A stretch of DNA of 46,689 nucleotides from Bacteriovorax stolpii (lineage in GTDB: Bacteria > Bdellovibrionota > UBA2428), in contig CAMCVE010000004.1 in the NCBI GenBank assembly GCA_945881775.1, positions 1-46,689 on the forward strand, in the 5' to 3' direction. Below are positions 25,989 through 34,368 of this stretch, piece by piece. The number at the start of each line of letters is the position of its first letter. Positions within the stretch are counted from its first letter, which is position 1. The notes under the pieces were generated by a model, which worked only from the letters and a program-made list of their open reading frames with translations, searched no databases and was not told the origin of the DNA. A program made the position numbers and the translations under genes.

Positions 25989-28027
25989 TGTCATCCAAGA
26001 AATCGGACAAAGAAGAACAAACGGAATCTCAGGAGATCACAGGGACGCTTACAGATTTAGGGTTTGAAGTCAGCGATGCGGATTCGGAAGCGACCTTAAA
26101 GAAACTCCTGGGCTCTCGCTCTCTGAAGCCCCAATCAAGAAGATGTGTTCTGCTCATGCCCGAAAAGCCTTCTTCGCGTGCTGGACTCTTTCGCTCCGAG
26201 AAGATTGATGAATCGCGCACTTCTGATCGCGCCATTTGTCTTCTTGGCCCTTACGACATCGAGACCTTAAAGAAACGAGTGCTCGATGGACTCTTGCGTC
26301 GAGGAGACCGAGTGCTGTTCTCCGGAAATCGCTGGAAGCCTTTGCTCGAGGAGTTTCCTGATTGGGCTCCTCACATTCCAGGGAGCGACGAATTCAGTCG
26401 CACTGTAGAAGTGACGCAGACTGATACCCTCACAACCGAGGGACCTCACGATGGCATCGAGGACATCGAAGATCAAACGCAGTCGCCTGCAGGAAGTCTC
26501 GAGCTTGAGGACGTTGTCGAAGAGGCTCCTCAGTTTAAGGCGGCTTCACCCGCTGTGATTGTTTCAAAAAAGGGCCCCGAGGTGAAGCAAATTGTTCGTA
26601 GTCCTGAGCTCGAAAAAGTTGAGTCTCCTGCGCCGAGGTCCTCTGATGCTGCGAAGTCGTCGCCTCATCTCGTGAGTTCTGGACTGGGCCCGATCCAATT
26701 GACGCTGATGATTGCCCTTGGTGTGGGTGCTGTCGCTTGGCTCGTAGGAAATCGTAAGGAAAAGAAGAACTCCGAACCCGAGGCTGTGTTTTCCTCGAAT
26801 GTGATCGAGACAAAAGTTAAATCCAATCTTGAGTGGCCCCAGTCTCTTCGGCCACGTACGCTCGAATCACTTTATCAAGATGAGAACCCCATGTTACGAC
26901 GAATCCGCCCGGTGCTCCAAGCCTACGAAGCGGGTGTCACGGCGCTCAACCAAAGCGACGAGCTCTTGTTGAAACGGTATTCCGATCCAGCATCAGCCAA
27001 TTGGGAAGCTCGAAAGCTCGCTTCAAATCAGTTGGCTGTTTACATGATGGTTCGCTCAGATCTTGAAAAGGCCCGGGGTTTTTTGGCTCCTGTTCTCCAG
27101 GCCGATGCAGGTGATTTTACGACTCTCCTCAACCTCTCGCTCCTGGACATCTGGGAAGGTCGTTTGCCTCCAGCGCGGGAGGCTTTGAGGGTGGCCTCTC
27201 GGATCAACGGTGACATGCGCTGGCTCACACTTTCTTTGCTCGGTGTTGTTGAAGGACATGCCGATCGTTGGCAGGCGGCTACTGCGAGTTTCGAGGACGC
27301 CCTTAAGGCACAGCCCAACAACCCTTATATCCAAGGTCTTTGGATGCAAACTCTGCTTAAGAAGAGCAAGGGAGCTCGTTTTCAGGTTCAGAAGCTCGTC
27401 GTAGATGCTCTTTGGGGCGATCCCGACACGCTCATCGATTCGCCTTTGCCAGCTCCGATCGCGTCGCACCTGATCCATCTGGAGGTCTTGGATGGACTTC
27501 TGCGTGGAGCCGAAAGTTTGGGGAGTCCAACTCTCAGCGCCGGACAGCTCGCCTATGTGCGTTGGCTCAAAGGACGCGCCACGGGTTTTAGCACTTCGAC
27601 TCCTTCGATCGCGCAGGTCTCGGTCGGGCTCGAGGCTGAGGAGTCTCTGCAGTCTCAAGTGCTCTATGCCTACGCACTCAAAGAACAAAGTCGCTACGAT
27701 GAATCGGCGCAAGTGCTCGCGAAAGTCTTGCCACTCATCGAGAACCGCAAACTGACTGAGTCTTCCTGGCCTTGGACCTTGGCGGGTGATGTCGAAGCCG
27801 CTCGAGCCCGCTTTGATCAGGCGATACTTTTTTATCAGGGTGCGCTCAATCGAAACAATCTCGACTACGCCGCCGTTTATGGACTCGCAATGACGCTCAG
27901 GGATCGCTCGCATTACGTGGAGTCGGAGCAAAAGATGCGCGAAGCCTTGTCGCTTCAGCCCTCATTTATGCCGGCGAAATTGCGCATTTCCCGTCTTGAA
28001 TGGCAAGGACTTGCTCGGAGTCAGTGA
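25988..28027 (+). CDS. GYF-like, single-membrane-span TPR protein
   Basis: 679 residues. Residues about 83-125 resemble a GYF_2 domain (LLGPYDIETLKKRVLDGLL, then GNRWKPLLEE). An acidic low-complexity linker follows (about 140-230), then one membrane segment (236-254, LTLMIALGVGAVAWLVGN). A large helical C-terminal region has TPR-like units, clearest near 365-450 and 560-675. This topology puts the GYF-like part in the cytoplasm and the repeats in the periplasm. Its ATG overlaps the MCE gene stop by one base, so it belongs to the same operon. Function unknown. Confidence 0.75.
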   Translation: MSSKKSDKEEQTESQEITGTLTDLGFEVSDADSEATLKKLLGSRSLKPQSRRCVLLMPEKPSSRAGLFRSEKIDESRTSDRAICLLGPYDIETLKKRVLDGLLRRGDRVLFSGNRWKPLLEEFPDWAPHIPGSDEFSRTVEVTQTDTLTTEGPHDGIEDIEDQTQSPAGSLELEDVVEEAPQFKAASPAVIVSKKGPEVKQIVRSPELEKVESPAPRSSDAAKSSPHLVSSGLGPIQLTLMIALGVGAVAWLVGNRKEKKNSEPEAVFSSNVIETKVKSNLEWPQSLRPRTLESLYQDENPMLRRIRPVLQAYEAGVTALNQSDELLLKRYSDPASANWEARKLASNQLAVYMMVRSDLEKARGFLAPVLQADAGDFTTLLNLSLLDIWEGRLPPAREALRVASRINGDMRWLTLSLLGVVEGHADRWQAATASFEDALKAQPNNPYIQGLWMQTLLKKSKGARFQVQKLVVDALWGDPDTLIDSPLPAPIASHLIHLEVLDGLLRGAESLGSPTLSAGQLAYVRWLKGRATGFSTSTPSIAQVSVGLEAEESLQSQVLYAYALKEQSRYDESAQVLAKVLPLIENRKLTESSWPWTLAGDVEAARARFDQAILFYQGALNRNNLDYAAVYGLAMTLRDRSHYVESEQKMREALSLQPSFMPAKLRISRLEWQGLARSQ

Positions 28028-28309
28028 GACTTTCACGGGTAATTCGGAGACGAGAAAACCCTCCGCACGAAGAGCCGTGCAAAAGAGTTCCAGCAGGTGC
28101 TGGCTCTGGTGCAAGAGTTCTTGTTTCCAAATGGGATCATCCAAATCCAGCATGAGTGTTTGCTCGCCCGCGGCATTCCTTTGAAGGCCGTGAAACTTGG
28201 CTTTCGCACCAAAAATGGGTCCTGCCGCTAGGCGCCATGCGCGAATGAGCTTAAGCGCCCTCACGTCGCCCATGAGATCTCCAATGCGAGGGGTTCCGCT
28301 TTTGCTCAT
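27962..28309 (-). CDS. DUF721 / DciA-like protein
   Basis: A 115-residue product from the ATG at 28309. The pattern WRLAAGPIFGAKAKFHG, then LMLDLDDPIWKQELLHQSQHLLE, fits the DUF721 family; its DciA members load the replicative helicase DnaB. TAGGG lies 9 bases before the start. It is convergent with the TPR gene and overlaps its end by 66 bases. In-frame starts at 28330 and 28345 are possible. Assignment to the family is fairly confident; the loader role is by analogy. Confidence 0.7.
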   Translation of the reverse strand: MSKSGTPRIGDLMGDVRALKLIRAWRLAAGPIFGAKAKFHGLQRNAAGEQTLMLDLDDPIWKQELLHQSQHLLELFCTALRAEGFLVSELPVKVSLTPSKSLPFKTGNAQFRRHK

Positions 28310-28369
28310 TGACTGAACCCTAGGGCGCATTTCATAACCTAGCAAGAAGGACTTCCGGAGGGCTAGGGA

Positions 28370-29008
28370 TTGAAGACCACGTTCATCAAGCGAGTTCGAA
28401 GTGCTGCTTTTTGTTTTGTGGCGCTTTCTGCTTGCTCGTGTGCCTATAAATTGCGTCGAGGCAGTCTCAATCGAGGCGTCGGAGATGTCGAAAGCGCTCG
28501 AGTCTTTGTGCCGATTGTCGACAATCTGAGTACGGAAGTTGGGCCGGAGGCTGTTCTAACGGGTGCCCTGCGTGAAGCCTTGTCGACACTCCAGGGTATT
28601 GAAGTCGTCAATTCCGAATCTGACGCACAATTTGTCCTTCGCGGTCGCGTGAAGGAATGGGGTCGTCGCCTTTCAAGTCCCACGTCGCTTTCGACGGCCG
28701 AAGCCGAAGCTCGTGGGGGCCTTATCCGCAATCAGACGACAGCGGCAGACATCAAGGTTTCCATGATTGCCGATTTCGAACTCCTTGAAGTCCATTCCTC
28801 CACGGACTCGGCGCCCTCGGTGAGTCGGCGACTCTGGCAGCGGCAATTCTCCTCAGAGGGCACCTACGAAGCCTACAATCGATTCGAGGAGCTCTCGGGT
28901 TCTTCTTCCTCCCCTTTTATCAATCGCTCTCGAGAGCGTCTCCAGTTGCGCAAGATGAGCGACAGCATGGCTCGGCAGATCATTGACCAAGTCTCGCAGG
29001 ATTTTTGA
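28370..29008 (+). CDS. lptE: LptE-like LPS-assembly lipoprotein
   Basis: Plugs the LptD barrel and helps insert LPS in the outer membrane. 212 residues with a lipobox LSAC (Cys22) and a following CAYKLRRGS close to the family's CGYkLRG motif. The central part alternates strands and helices like LptE/LptE-like lipoproteins. The TTG start is supported by GGAGGG at 28357-28362, 7 bases upstream. It sits directly before holA, an arrangement known from many Proteobacteria, which supports the call. Confidence 0.8.
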   Translation: MKTTFIKRVRSAAFCFVALSACSCAYKLRRGSLNRGVGDVESARVFVPIVDNLSTEVGPEAVLTGALREALSTLQGIEVVNSESDAQFVLRGRVKEWGRRLSSPTSLSTAEAEARGGLIRNQTTAADIKVSMIADFELLEVHSSTDSAPSVSRRLWQRQFSSEGTYEAYNRFEELSGSSSSPFINRSRERLQLRKMSDSMARQIIDQVSQDF

Positions 29009-29021
29009 GGTGACGTCGCAG

Positions 29022-30041
29022 ATGCTCGCTCCCGACAAACTTTTTGAAAGTGCTCATGCCGGCAAGTGGCCGCGCGTTCTTAATCTTCAGGGAAACGACG
29101 ACTTTCTTCGACGTGAACTGCGCGATTTATTGAAGGCGCAAGGCTTCGATGTTCAATTCAAAGACATGAAGCGCAAGGGTCCAGAGAGTGTTGATGAAGA
29201 TCTCAGTTGCTCGACGTCCCTCTTTCAGTCTCGAAGTTTCGTGTGGCTCGAAACACAGGCTCAACCCGAGCGTTGGAGCGAAGAGTCCAGGCGGGTTTGG
29301 GCTCGCATGGTCGAGCGCGCCGATGGAGAGAATCTCGTGCTCTGCGTGCACGTCTCCAACGCTGACTTGGAGAAGAAGACTTCGAGTGCCAAGCCGACCA
29401 AAAAAGATGTGACAGAAGTTGGGGCCGTTTTCCGCTTTGAAGTTCTTGAGGGAGAGAAGGCCACCTGGCTGTCTCGCATGAATCGCAAGCGAGGCGCCAA
29501 GCTTGGCAAACCTGAGCTCGAGCATTTATTGGGGTTGGATTTAGATCTCATGAATTTGGATCAGCTGGTGGAGTTGTGGACGCTAGGGGGTGACACGTGG
29601 GCGCGTATCGGTGTGTCGTATGTGCCCGGTGAGCGTCAGGCTCGAGAACAAAGCGTCGCAAACCCTGCCTATGCGTGGGTGGATAGTTTTCTAGAAGGCA
29701 ATCCCGAGAAGGGCGTGAAGATGCTCGGGCGTCTGATCTCAGATGGGCAAGATCCACTCCCCCTGATTGGGCTCTTATCCAAAACTCTGCGGATCTGGGC
29801 GACACTCGAGGCAGGCGGCACTCCACGTGGAGAGGCCCCCTTCCTGGTGGATAAAGTGCGGCGCGCGCTGTCGAGCTATCGACCAACAAAAAACCCCTCG
29901 TCGGCCAGGGGCCAACGAGGGGTCGATACGAATCGTGGGGCCCGGATTCTGCAAGCTGCGGCTCAGGTCGATGTTTGGCTGAAAAGCCGCCCTGTCGATG
30001 CCGAAGGGCTTCTTGTTCGCCTCACAACCTTGTCGGTCTGA
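29022..30041 (+). CDS. holA: DNA polymerase III subunit delta
   Basis: Delta is the wrench of the clamp loader that opens the beta sliding clamp. 339 residues from the ATG at 29022; GTG at 29010 and TTG at 28983 are in-frame alternatives. It shows LNLQGNDDFLRRELRDLL at the start, FQSRSFVWLE, and the C-terminal WVDSFLEGNPEKGVKMLGRLISDGQDPLPLIGLL typical of the delta collar domain. A stretch near residues 288-305 (PTKNPSSARGQRGVDTNRG) is encoded by the rpsT terminator at 29888-29923 and looks like a tolerated surface loop. Confidence 0.88.
   Translation: MLAPDKLFESAHAGKWPRVLNLQGNDDFLRRELRDLLKAQGFDVQFKDMKRKGPESVDEDLSCSTSLFQSRSFVWLETQAQPERWSEESRRVWARMVERADGENLVLCVHVSNADLEKKTSSAKPTKKDVTEVGAVFRFEVLEGEKATWLSRMNRKRGAKLGKPELEHLLGLDLDLMNLDQLVELWTLGGDTWARIGVSYVPGERQAREQSVANPAYAWVDSFLEGNPEKGVKMLGRLISDGQDPLPLIGLLSKTLRIWATLEAGGTPRGEAPFLVDKVRRALSSYRPTKNPSSARGQRGVDTNRGARILQAAAQVDVWLKSRPVDAEGLLVRLTTLSV
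29888..29923 (-). terminator. Terminator of rpsT, inside holA
   Basis: Reading the minus strand, ACCCCTCGT (29923-29915) pairs with ACGAGGGGT (29901-29893). An inner GGCC/GGCC pair and a wobble extend it to about 14 bp around a 3-base loop, followed by TTTTTTG. It lies about 144 bases past the rpsT stop, within the holA coding region. Confidence 0.88.
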
Positions 30042-30066
30042 AGTCACGCAAGAGGCCTCGCGGAGC

Positions 30067-30339
30067 TTACTTTTTAGCTGAGCTGGCTTTGTTGGCTTGC
30101 TTGGCGAGACGTGAAGTCTTGCGAGCTACCGTGCGCTTGTGGAGCGTGCCACGAGCGCTGGCTCTTTGTAGAGCGGAGACGGCTGCTTTAACAGTTCCGC
30201 CAAGATCTGCGGCCTTGGTGCTGATCGCTTCGCGAGCTTTACGCACAGCGGTTTTCACTTTGCTGCGGGCCATGGTGTTGACCGTCGTCTTTTTGGTGGT
30301 CTGACGGATACGTTTCTTCGAAGATTTTTTATTTGCCAT
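30067..30339 (-). CDS. rpsT: 30S ribosomal protein S20
   Basis: The 90-residue S20 begins MANKKSSKKRIRQTTKKTTVN and is lysine-rich helical throughout, with the conserved SALQRASARGTLHKRTVARKTSRL near the C-terminus. S20 is a primary 16S-binding protein. It is convergent with holA (25-base gap) and follows mazG by 34 bases on the same strand. Its transcript would run into the holA end up to the terminator at 29888-29923. Confidence 0.97.
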   Translation of the reverse strand: MANKKSSKKRIRQTTKKTTVNTMARSKVKTAVRKAREAISTKAADLGGTVKAAVSALQRASARGTLHKRTVARKTSRLAKQANKASSAKK

Positions 30340-30373
30340 TCAGAAGCTTGATAGTGAAAGCAAGGGCTTACTG

Positions 30374-31204
30374 TCAAGGACCGCGCGTCTTTGCTTGCTG
30401 CCAAAGAGCTTCTTTCTCGCTCAAAGTGAGTTCTTTCCAGATAAGTCCTTGGGAGAGCGAGAGGGATTCCATGGCCCGGAAGCGTCCGAGGAACTTGCGG
30501 TTGGCCTCGTCGGCGACTTCTTCAGGTGGCAAACGAAGGTGGCGGGCATATTGGGACAGACTAAAAAAGAGGTCACCCAGCTCTTCTCGGCGGTTTTCGG
30601 GGCTTTGGGCGCTCTCGAGCTCGGCGAATTCTTCGCAGACTTTTTCAAAAACGGCTTCCGCAGAGTCCCAATCGAAACCGAAACCTTCGGTCTTCTTGCC
30701 GATACGTGAGGCTCTTTGCAAGGCGGGAAGGGTGCTTGGAATTCTCTCAAGTTTGTCGCTCATGCTCTCGCGGGCTTCCTCGGGCCTCGACGCGAGCCGA
30801 GCCTCTTTGAGTTTGAGCTCCTCCCACGCGCGTCCCGCCTCCTCAGCGCTCGCAAATCGACCGTGAGTGGGGTCGAAGACGTGGGGGTGACGCCGTTCGA
30901 GTTTTTGGACGACGTCTTGGCAAAGCTCCTCAAATCCCACACCGCTTTGCTCTTTGAGAAGAGTGGCATGGAGAAGAACTTGAAAGAGGAGGTCCGCGAG
31001 CTCAGACCGTGCTTCGGGTGATTTGGGGCCCGTGGCGAGAACTGCTTGACGGTACTCGTGGAGTTCTTCCACGAAATAGGGGTAGAGCTCGTCGAAACGG
31101 CGGCTTGAAAGCCAGGGGCAGCCTTTTTCAGGCGATCTTAAGGTTTCAAGCATTTGGAGCGCAGCGCAAGCTGCGGAGGCGGGAGCGGGTGATTTAAGGT
31201 TCAT
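30374..31204 (-). CDS. mazG: Nucleoside triphosphate pyrophosphohydrolase MazG
   Basis: Hydrolyses NTPs to NMP and pyrophosphate, cleaning up odd nucleotides. 276 residues from the ATG at 31204. Two MazG repeats are visible: the first with EKGCPW, VEELHEY and SELADLLFQVLLHA, the second with FEKVCEEFAEL and REELGDLFFSLSQYAR. The linking HPHVF and FGFDW motifs are also typical. An upstream in-frame codon at 31243 would overlap the next, divergent gene. The start codon is 38 bases from that gene, so the two share a promoter region. Confidence 0.92.
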   Translation of the reverse strand: MNLKSPAPASAACAALQMLETLRSPEKGCPWLSSRRFDELYPYFVEELHEYRQAVLATGPKSPEARSELADLLFQVLLHATLLKEQSGVGFEELCQDVVQKLERRHPHVFDPTHGRFASAEEAGRAWEELKLKEARLASRPEEARESMSDKLERIPSTLPALQRASRIGKKTEGFGFDWDSAEAVFEKVCEEFAELESAQSPENRREELGDLFFSLSQYARHLRLPPEEVADEANRKFLGRFRAMESLSLSQGLIWKELTLSEKEALWQQAKTRGP

Positions 31205-31242
31205 CAGCTCTAAGTGTTTGGCGTGAATAGTCCGAAAAATCA

Positions 31243-32874
31243 ATGAGAATGTCTCACCAAGGGGAAAGCCAGCTCAGGGATCTCAGGCCTTCCAGGACTG
31301 CGCGACTGCGGGTCCTGTGGAGACGGTGGGATCGCGCGCTGCACCTGAGTGAGACGGCGTTTGCCTTTGGACTCGTTGGATTTGTCGCTCTCATGGTTCA
31401 AAGTCGACTGAGTCCGCGCAATCTCTTGCTTGGAACCGGATCAAGCTCGCTTTGGGTCGTGGCGGTGATGGCCGTGACGCTTCTGAGTCTCATCATTTTT
31501 GTGAAACGTCAGCAACCCAAGCTCGCGCCACGCACCAAAGACGGTCTGGTTGGCATGCTCGTGCTGCTCACGTCGATCGCAGCCTTCAAGCTCATGCTCA
31601 TTTTCCAGATGGATATTTTGGCGGGATACTTCGTCGGCATTCCTTCGGCTTTCTTCTTGTTTCTCACACCCGTCGCGGCACCCGCCATGGTTCTTAGGCT
31701 TCTGATGAAACCCGCTCACGTGATTTTCTTCTCGGTGTTGCACGCGCTTTGTATGGCCTTTTTGCTCGAGAAAGCTTTTCTCTTTGGCGCCTACGTGATG
31801 GTGTCGTCAATGGCGGGAGCTCTCTTCATTTCTCAGGCAACGACGCGTAGCACGCTCCATCTTGCGGGATTCAAGACGGCCCTCGTTTCGGGCGTGATGG
31901 GTCTCCTCGTGGCCCTCTCCTGGGGCGGAAGTTTTCCAATTCTTTCGGTCATGGATCCGCGACTGGCTCTGCAGGAATACTCAATCATGGAAACCGGACT
32001 TTGGTGTTTGGTGGGCGCGATGATGGGGGGGTGGCTTTCCTCCGTGGTCGCTTTGACGCTGACGCCGCTCATGGAAACTCTGCTCGACTACACGACGGAT
32101 CTGAAGCTCCTAGAGCTCGCTCGAATGGATCATCCCCTCCTTCGTGAATTGGTGCTCAAGGCGCCAGGAACCTACCATCATTCGATTATCGTGGGTTCGC
32201 TCTGTGAGGCGGCTGCAGAAGCGGTGGGCGGCAATTCTCTCTTGGCACGAGTGGCCTCGTATTACCACGATATTGGAAAAATCGGCCGAGCTGAGTATTT
32301 CGTAGAAAACCAGACCAATGGCAAAAATCCTCACGACGGAATCAATCCCCACCTGTCTGCTAAGATTATTATCTCGCACGTCAAAGAGGGCAAAGTGCTC
32401 GCCAGGGATTATAAGCTCGGCGAAGCCATCACAGATTTCATCATGCAACATCATGGGCGCTCCATGGTGAGCTACTTCTTCAACAAAGCTCAACAAGAGG
32501 CCGCGCAGCCCGGTTCGGGCACGAATGCCGAAGGTGTTGCGGAGGAAGATTTCCGCTATCCGGGTCCCAATCCCAAGACGAAGGAAACGGCGATCATGGC
32601 GCTAGCTGACTCCTGCGAAGCTGCGACTCGCTCTCTGGTGGATCCGACTCCTGCTCGTATCGAGGCGATGGTCCATAAGATCGTCAACAAAGGTCTCAAC
32701 GAAGGTCTCTTAGATGAGGCGGATATCACGCTTCGCGAAATTCGCCTGGCGAGCAAAGCTTTCATTCGTATTCTACTTGGGCTACATCATCATCGTGTGG
32801 AATACCCCGATCAAGAGCGTGGCCTGCCCAAGCACAACAACGTAACTCCTCTCAAATCCAACAAGGGATCCTGA
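31243..32874 (+). CDS. PgpH-like 7TM-HD phosphodiesterase
   Basis: PgpH-type proteins degrade c-di-AMP. 543 residues: about seven hydrophobic segments (residues ~40-285) followed by an HD domain with GTYHHSIIVG, ASYYHDIGK, NPHDGINPHLSAK and FIMQHHG; the metal-binding His and HD residues are all present. B. subtilis PgpH is about 710 residues and has an extracellular 7TMR-HDED domain first; that part is absent here. ybeY follows after 3 bases, as in many genomes. Two ATGs, 31243 and 31249, are possible starts. Confidence 0.9.
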   Translation: MRMSHQGESQLRDLRPSRTARLRVLWRRWDRALHLSETAFAFGLVGFVALMVQSRLSPRNLLLGTGSSSLWVVAVMAVTLLSLIIFVKRQQPKLAPRTKDGLVGMLVLLTSIAAFKLMLIFQMDILAGYFVGIPSAFFLFLTPVAAPAMVLRLLMKPAHVIFFSVLHALCMAFLLEKAFLFGAYVMVSSMAGALFISQATTRSTLHLAGFKTALVSGVMGLLVALSWGGSFPILSVMDPRLALQEYSIMETGLWCLVGAMMGGWLSSVVALTLTPLMETLLDYTTDLKLLELARMDHPLLRELVLKAPGTYHHSIIVGSLCEAAAEAVGGNSLLARVASYYHDIGKIGRAEYFVENQTNGKNPHDGINPHLSAKIIISHVKEGKVLARDYKLGEAITDFIMQHHGRSMVSYFFNKAQQEAAQPGSGTNAEGVAEEDFRYPGPNPKTKETAIMALADSCEAATRSLVDPTPARIEAMVHKIVNKGLNEGLLDEADITLREIRLASKAFIRILLGLHHHRVEYPDQERGLPKHNNVTPLKSNKGS

Positions 32875-32877
32875 GTC

Positions 32878-33408
32878 GTGCGTGTTTTGCTGAGTTGGGC
32901 TGAAGGGCGCGTGGCGTCTGAAGTTCCCTTGAGCGCCGCCGAGATCCGAAGTCTCTTTAATTTCCTGCATCGAGAGTTGCGCTCTACGACGTTGTATCGG
33001 AATGCCCTCAAGGATCTCTCCGCGAGAGCGGTGGGAAGTGTCAGCCTGCACTTTTGCGATGACGTCGACATGCGCGCAATGCAGAAACGTTACCGGAAGC
33101 TTGATCGTACGACCGATATTTTGAGTTTCCCGACTCGGGAAGTGCCTGGCGCGAGAGAGATGCTTGCGAGGCTTCCGTCTCATGAGCGCTCCTGGGGAGA
33201 TTTGGTGGTTTCGATGCCGACGGTTGAGCGTGGTGCTCGGCGCGGGCGTCGGGCCGTGAGTGTCGAGCTTGCAGAAGTTTTGGTACATGGTTTTTTGCAC
33301 CTTCTCGGAATGGATCACATTGTGGGACGGGGTATTACACCTCGACATGCGCGCGAGATGAAGGCGCTGCAGAAGAAGCTCTTCCGTGCGTGGAAGACTT
33401 CGCATTAG
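32878..33408 (+). CDS. ybeY: Endoribonuclease YbeY (16S rRNA maturation)
   Basis: YbeY is a metal-dependent RNase of 16S 3'-end maturation and ribosome quality control. 176 residues; the metal-binding motif HGFLHLLGMDH is at about residues 138-148, with the conserved RYRKLDRTTDILSFP earlier. It starts at GTG 32878, 3 bases after the PgpH-like gene; AAGGG at 32862-32866 sits 11 bases upstream. An N-terminal extension of ~35 residues precedes the usual start of the family. Confidence 0.92.
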   Translation: MRVLLSWAEGRVASEVPLSAAEIRSLFNFLHRELRSTTLYRNALKDLSARAVGSVSLHFCDDVDMRAMQKRYRKLDRTTDILSFPTREVPGAREMLARLPSHERSWGDLVVSMPTVERGARRGRRAVSVELAEVLVHGFLHLLGMDHIVGRGITPRHAREMKALQKKLFRAWKTSH

Positions 33409-33500
33409 GGGTTTTTGGGAAACTGAAGTTTCGATTCGGGTTCGATTCTGTGTGTCCGTTAAGGGAGTGCCGGTAAACACCTTGTCTGCGAATGTGGGCT

Positions 33501-34067
33501 CTAGACGAAACCCGCCGCAATAAGTCCAGGAGTTCTAGGAATCAATCCTCGTCGGAGGCCTTCTTGGATCTCCGAAAAGATCTGCCGCGCAAGAGAACGA
33601 GAAATGCCCGCCATCTCCGTGGAATTTATCCCAAGGTAGCGTGCTACGTTTCGAAGTTCGCGACCTTTGCTGACAATGCGGGAGAAAGGGCGCGCATCCC
33701 AAAATCCTCGCTCAGCGCCCGTTCGCGTTGCCATCTGAGCAATACGGCCGGATATCGCCCGCAAGAAGGCTGACAAATAGTCTCGAGAAGGAGCTTCGAG
33801 GAGAAGATGAAGGTGATTGCCGGCGTTAGCGACCTGCAAAAGTCGAATGTGGTGCCGATCACTTTGCTCCGAAAGAATCGAGGCAATACGGCGGGAATGA
33901 CGCAAAAGCGAGCAGGCGCCCTTGGCCTTCGAAGACTTTAAGACGACGTGTAGCGGCAGTTTGGGATTAAAGACACGTTTGGTTTTCGGGTGTGAACCTT
34001 TGAGTAATGACCCGCCGAAAGCAAAACGCGATTTGGACCAAGTTCCTGGGAGAAGAGATCGGCTCAT
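33501..34067 (-). mobile_element. RAYT-type (IS200/Y1-like) transposase
   Basis: 188 residues from the ATG at 34067 (a TTG at 34136 with AGGGGG nearby is an alternative). The HUH nuclease motif is NHLHLLL with His85 and His87; a candidate catalytic Tyr144 lies in NVARYLGIN, 57 residues later, as in Y1 transposases. FWDARPFSRIVS and the following ELRNVARY block are typical of REP-associated tyrosine transposases, which are single-copy genes acting on nearby hairpins. I see no clear REP hairpins flanking it. The reading frame appears intact. Confidence 0.75.
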
Positions 34068-34209
34068 GAAAATGTTATGGTAGCGATGGGTAGGAGACGC
34101 AAGAAGATTCGATGATTTTCCAATGACAACGGTCAATTTTCCCCCTAGCTTTCACCCATGGAAATCGTGTTCGGAAAATCAGACCCCTAGCTTGTGCGGA
34201 GAGACTGTT

Positions 34210-34247
34210 AAAGGCACGTCATCCAAAGGCACGTCATCCAAAGGCAC
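34210..34247. repeat. 15-bp tandem repeat, 2.5 copies
   Basis: AAAGGCACGTCATCC occurs at 34210-34224 and 34225-34239, followed by a partial copy AAAGGCAC at 34240-34247. The copies are identical, which suggests recent slippage or active maintenance. Confidence 0.9.
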
Positions 34248-34272
34248 TTGTTGCGTTTGTTGCGTTTGTTGC
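34248..34272. repeat. 9-bp tandem repeat, 2.8 copies
   Basis: TTGTTGCGT occurs at 34248-34256 and 34257-34265, then TTGTTGC at 34266-34272. It begins exactly where the 15-bp repeat ends. Confidence 0.9.
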
Positions 34273-34368
34273 AGGAAGTATCGTGGGCAAGGGAGTGACG
34301 TCCAGTGATACGAAAGCGATGAAGGCTGTGCAACTCAAGATCTCTTGGAAGTGGACCACGCTTCAGGC

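Larger units (their letters stand above)
34068..34368. other. Gene-free stretch with tandem repeats
   Basis: These 301 bases between the RAYT gene and the barrel remnant have no credible gene. They hold two adjacent tandem repeats (34210-34247 and 34248-34272) and nothing else I can assign; short open frames here only reflect the repeats. Confidence 0.6.

Noticed and set aside
33430-33448. TTCGATTC...TTCGATTC resembling a tRNA T-arm
   Set aside because: No matching stem, anticodon arm or acceptor end surrounds it; the two copies are only a short direct repeat. A tRNA or an attachment-site remnant is not supported.
34210-34272. Tandem repeats as a CRISPR array
   Set aside because: The copies are contiguous with no spacers, too short, and without cas genes nearby.
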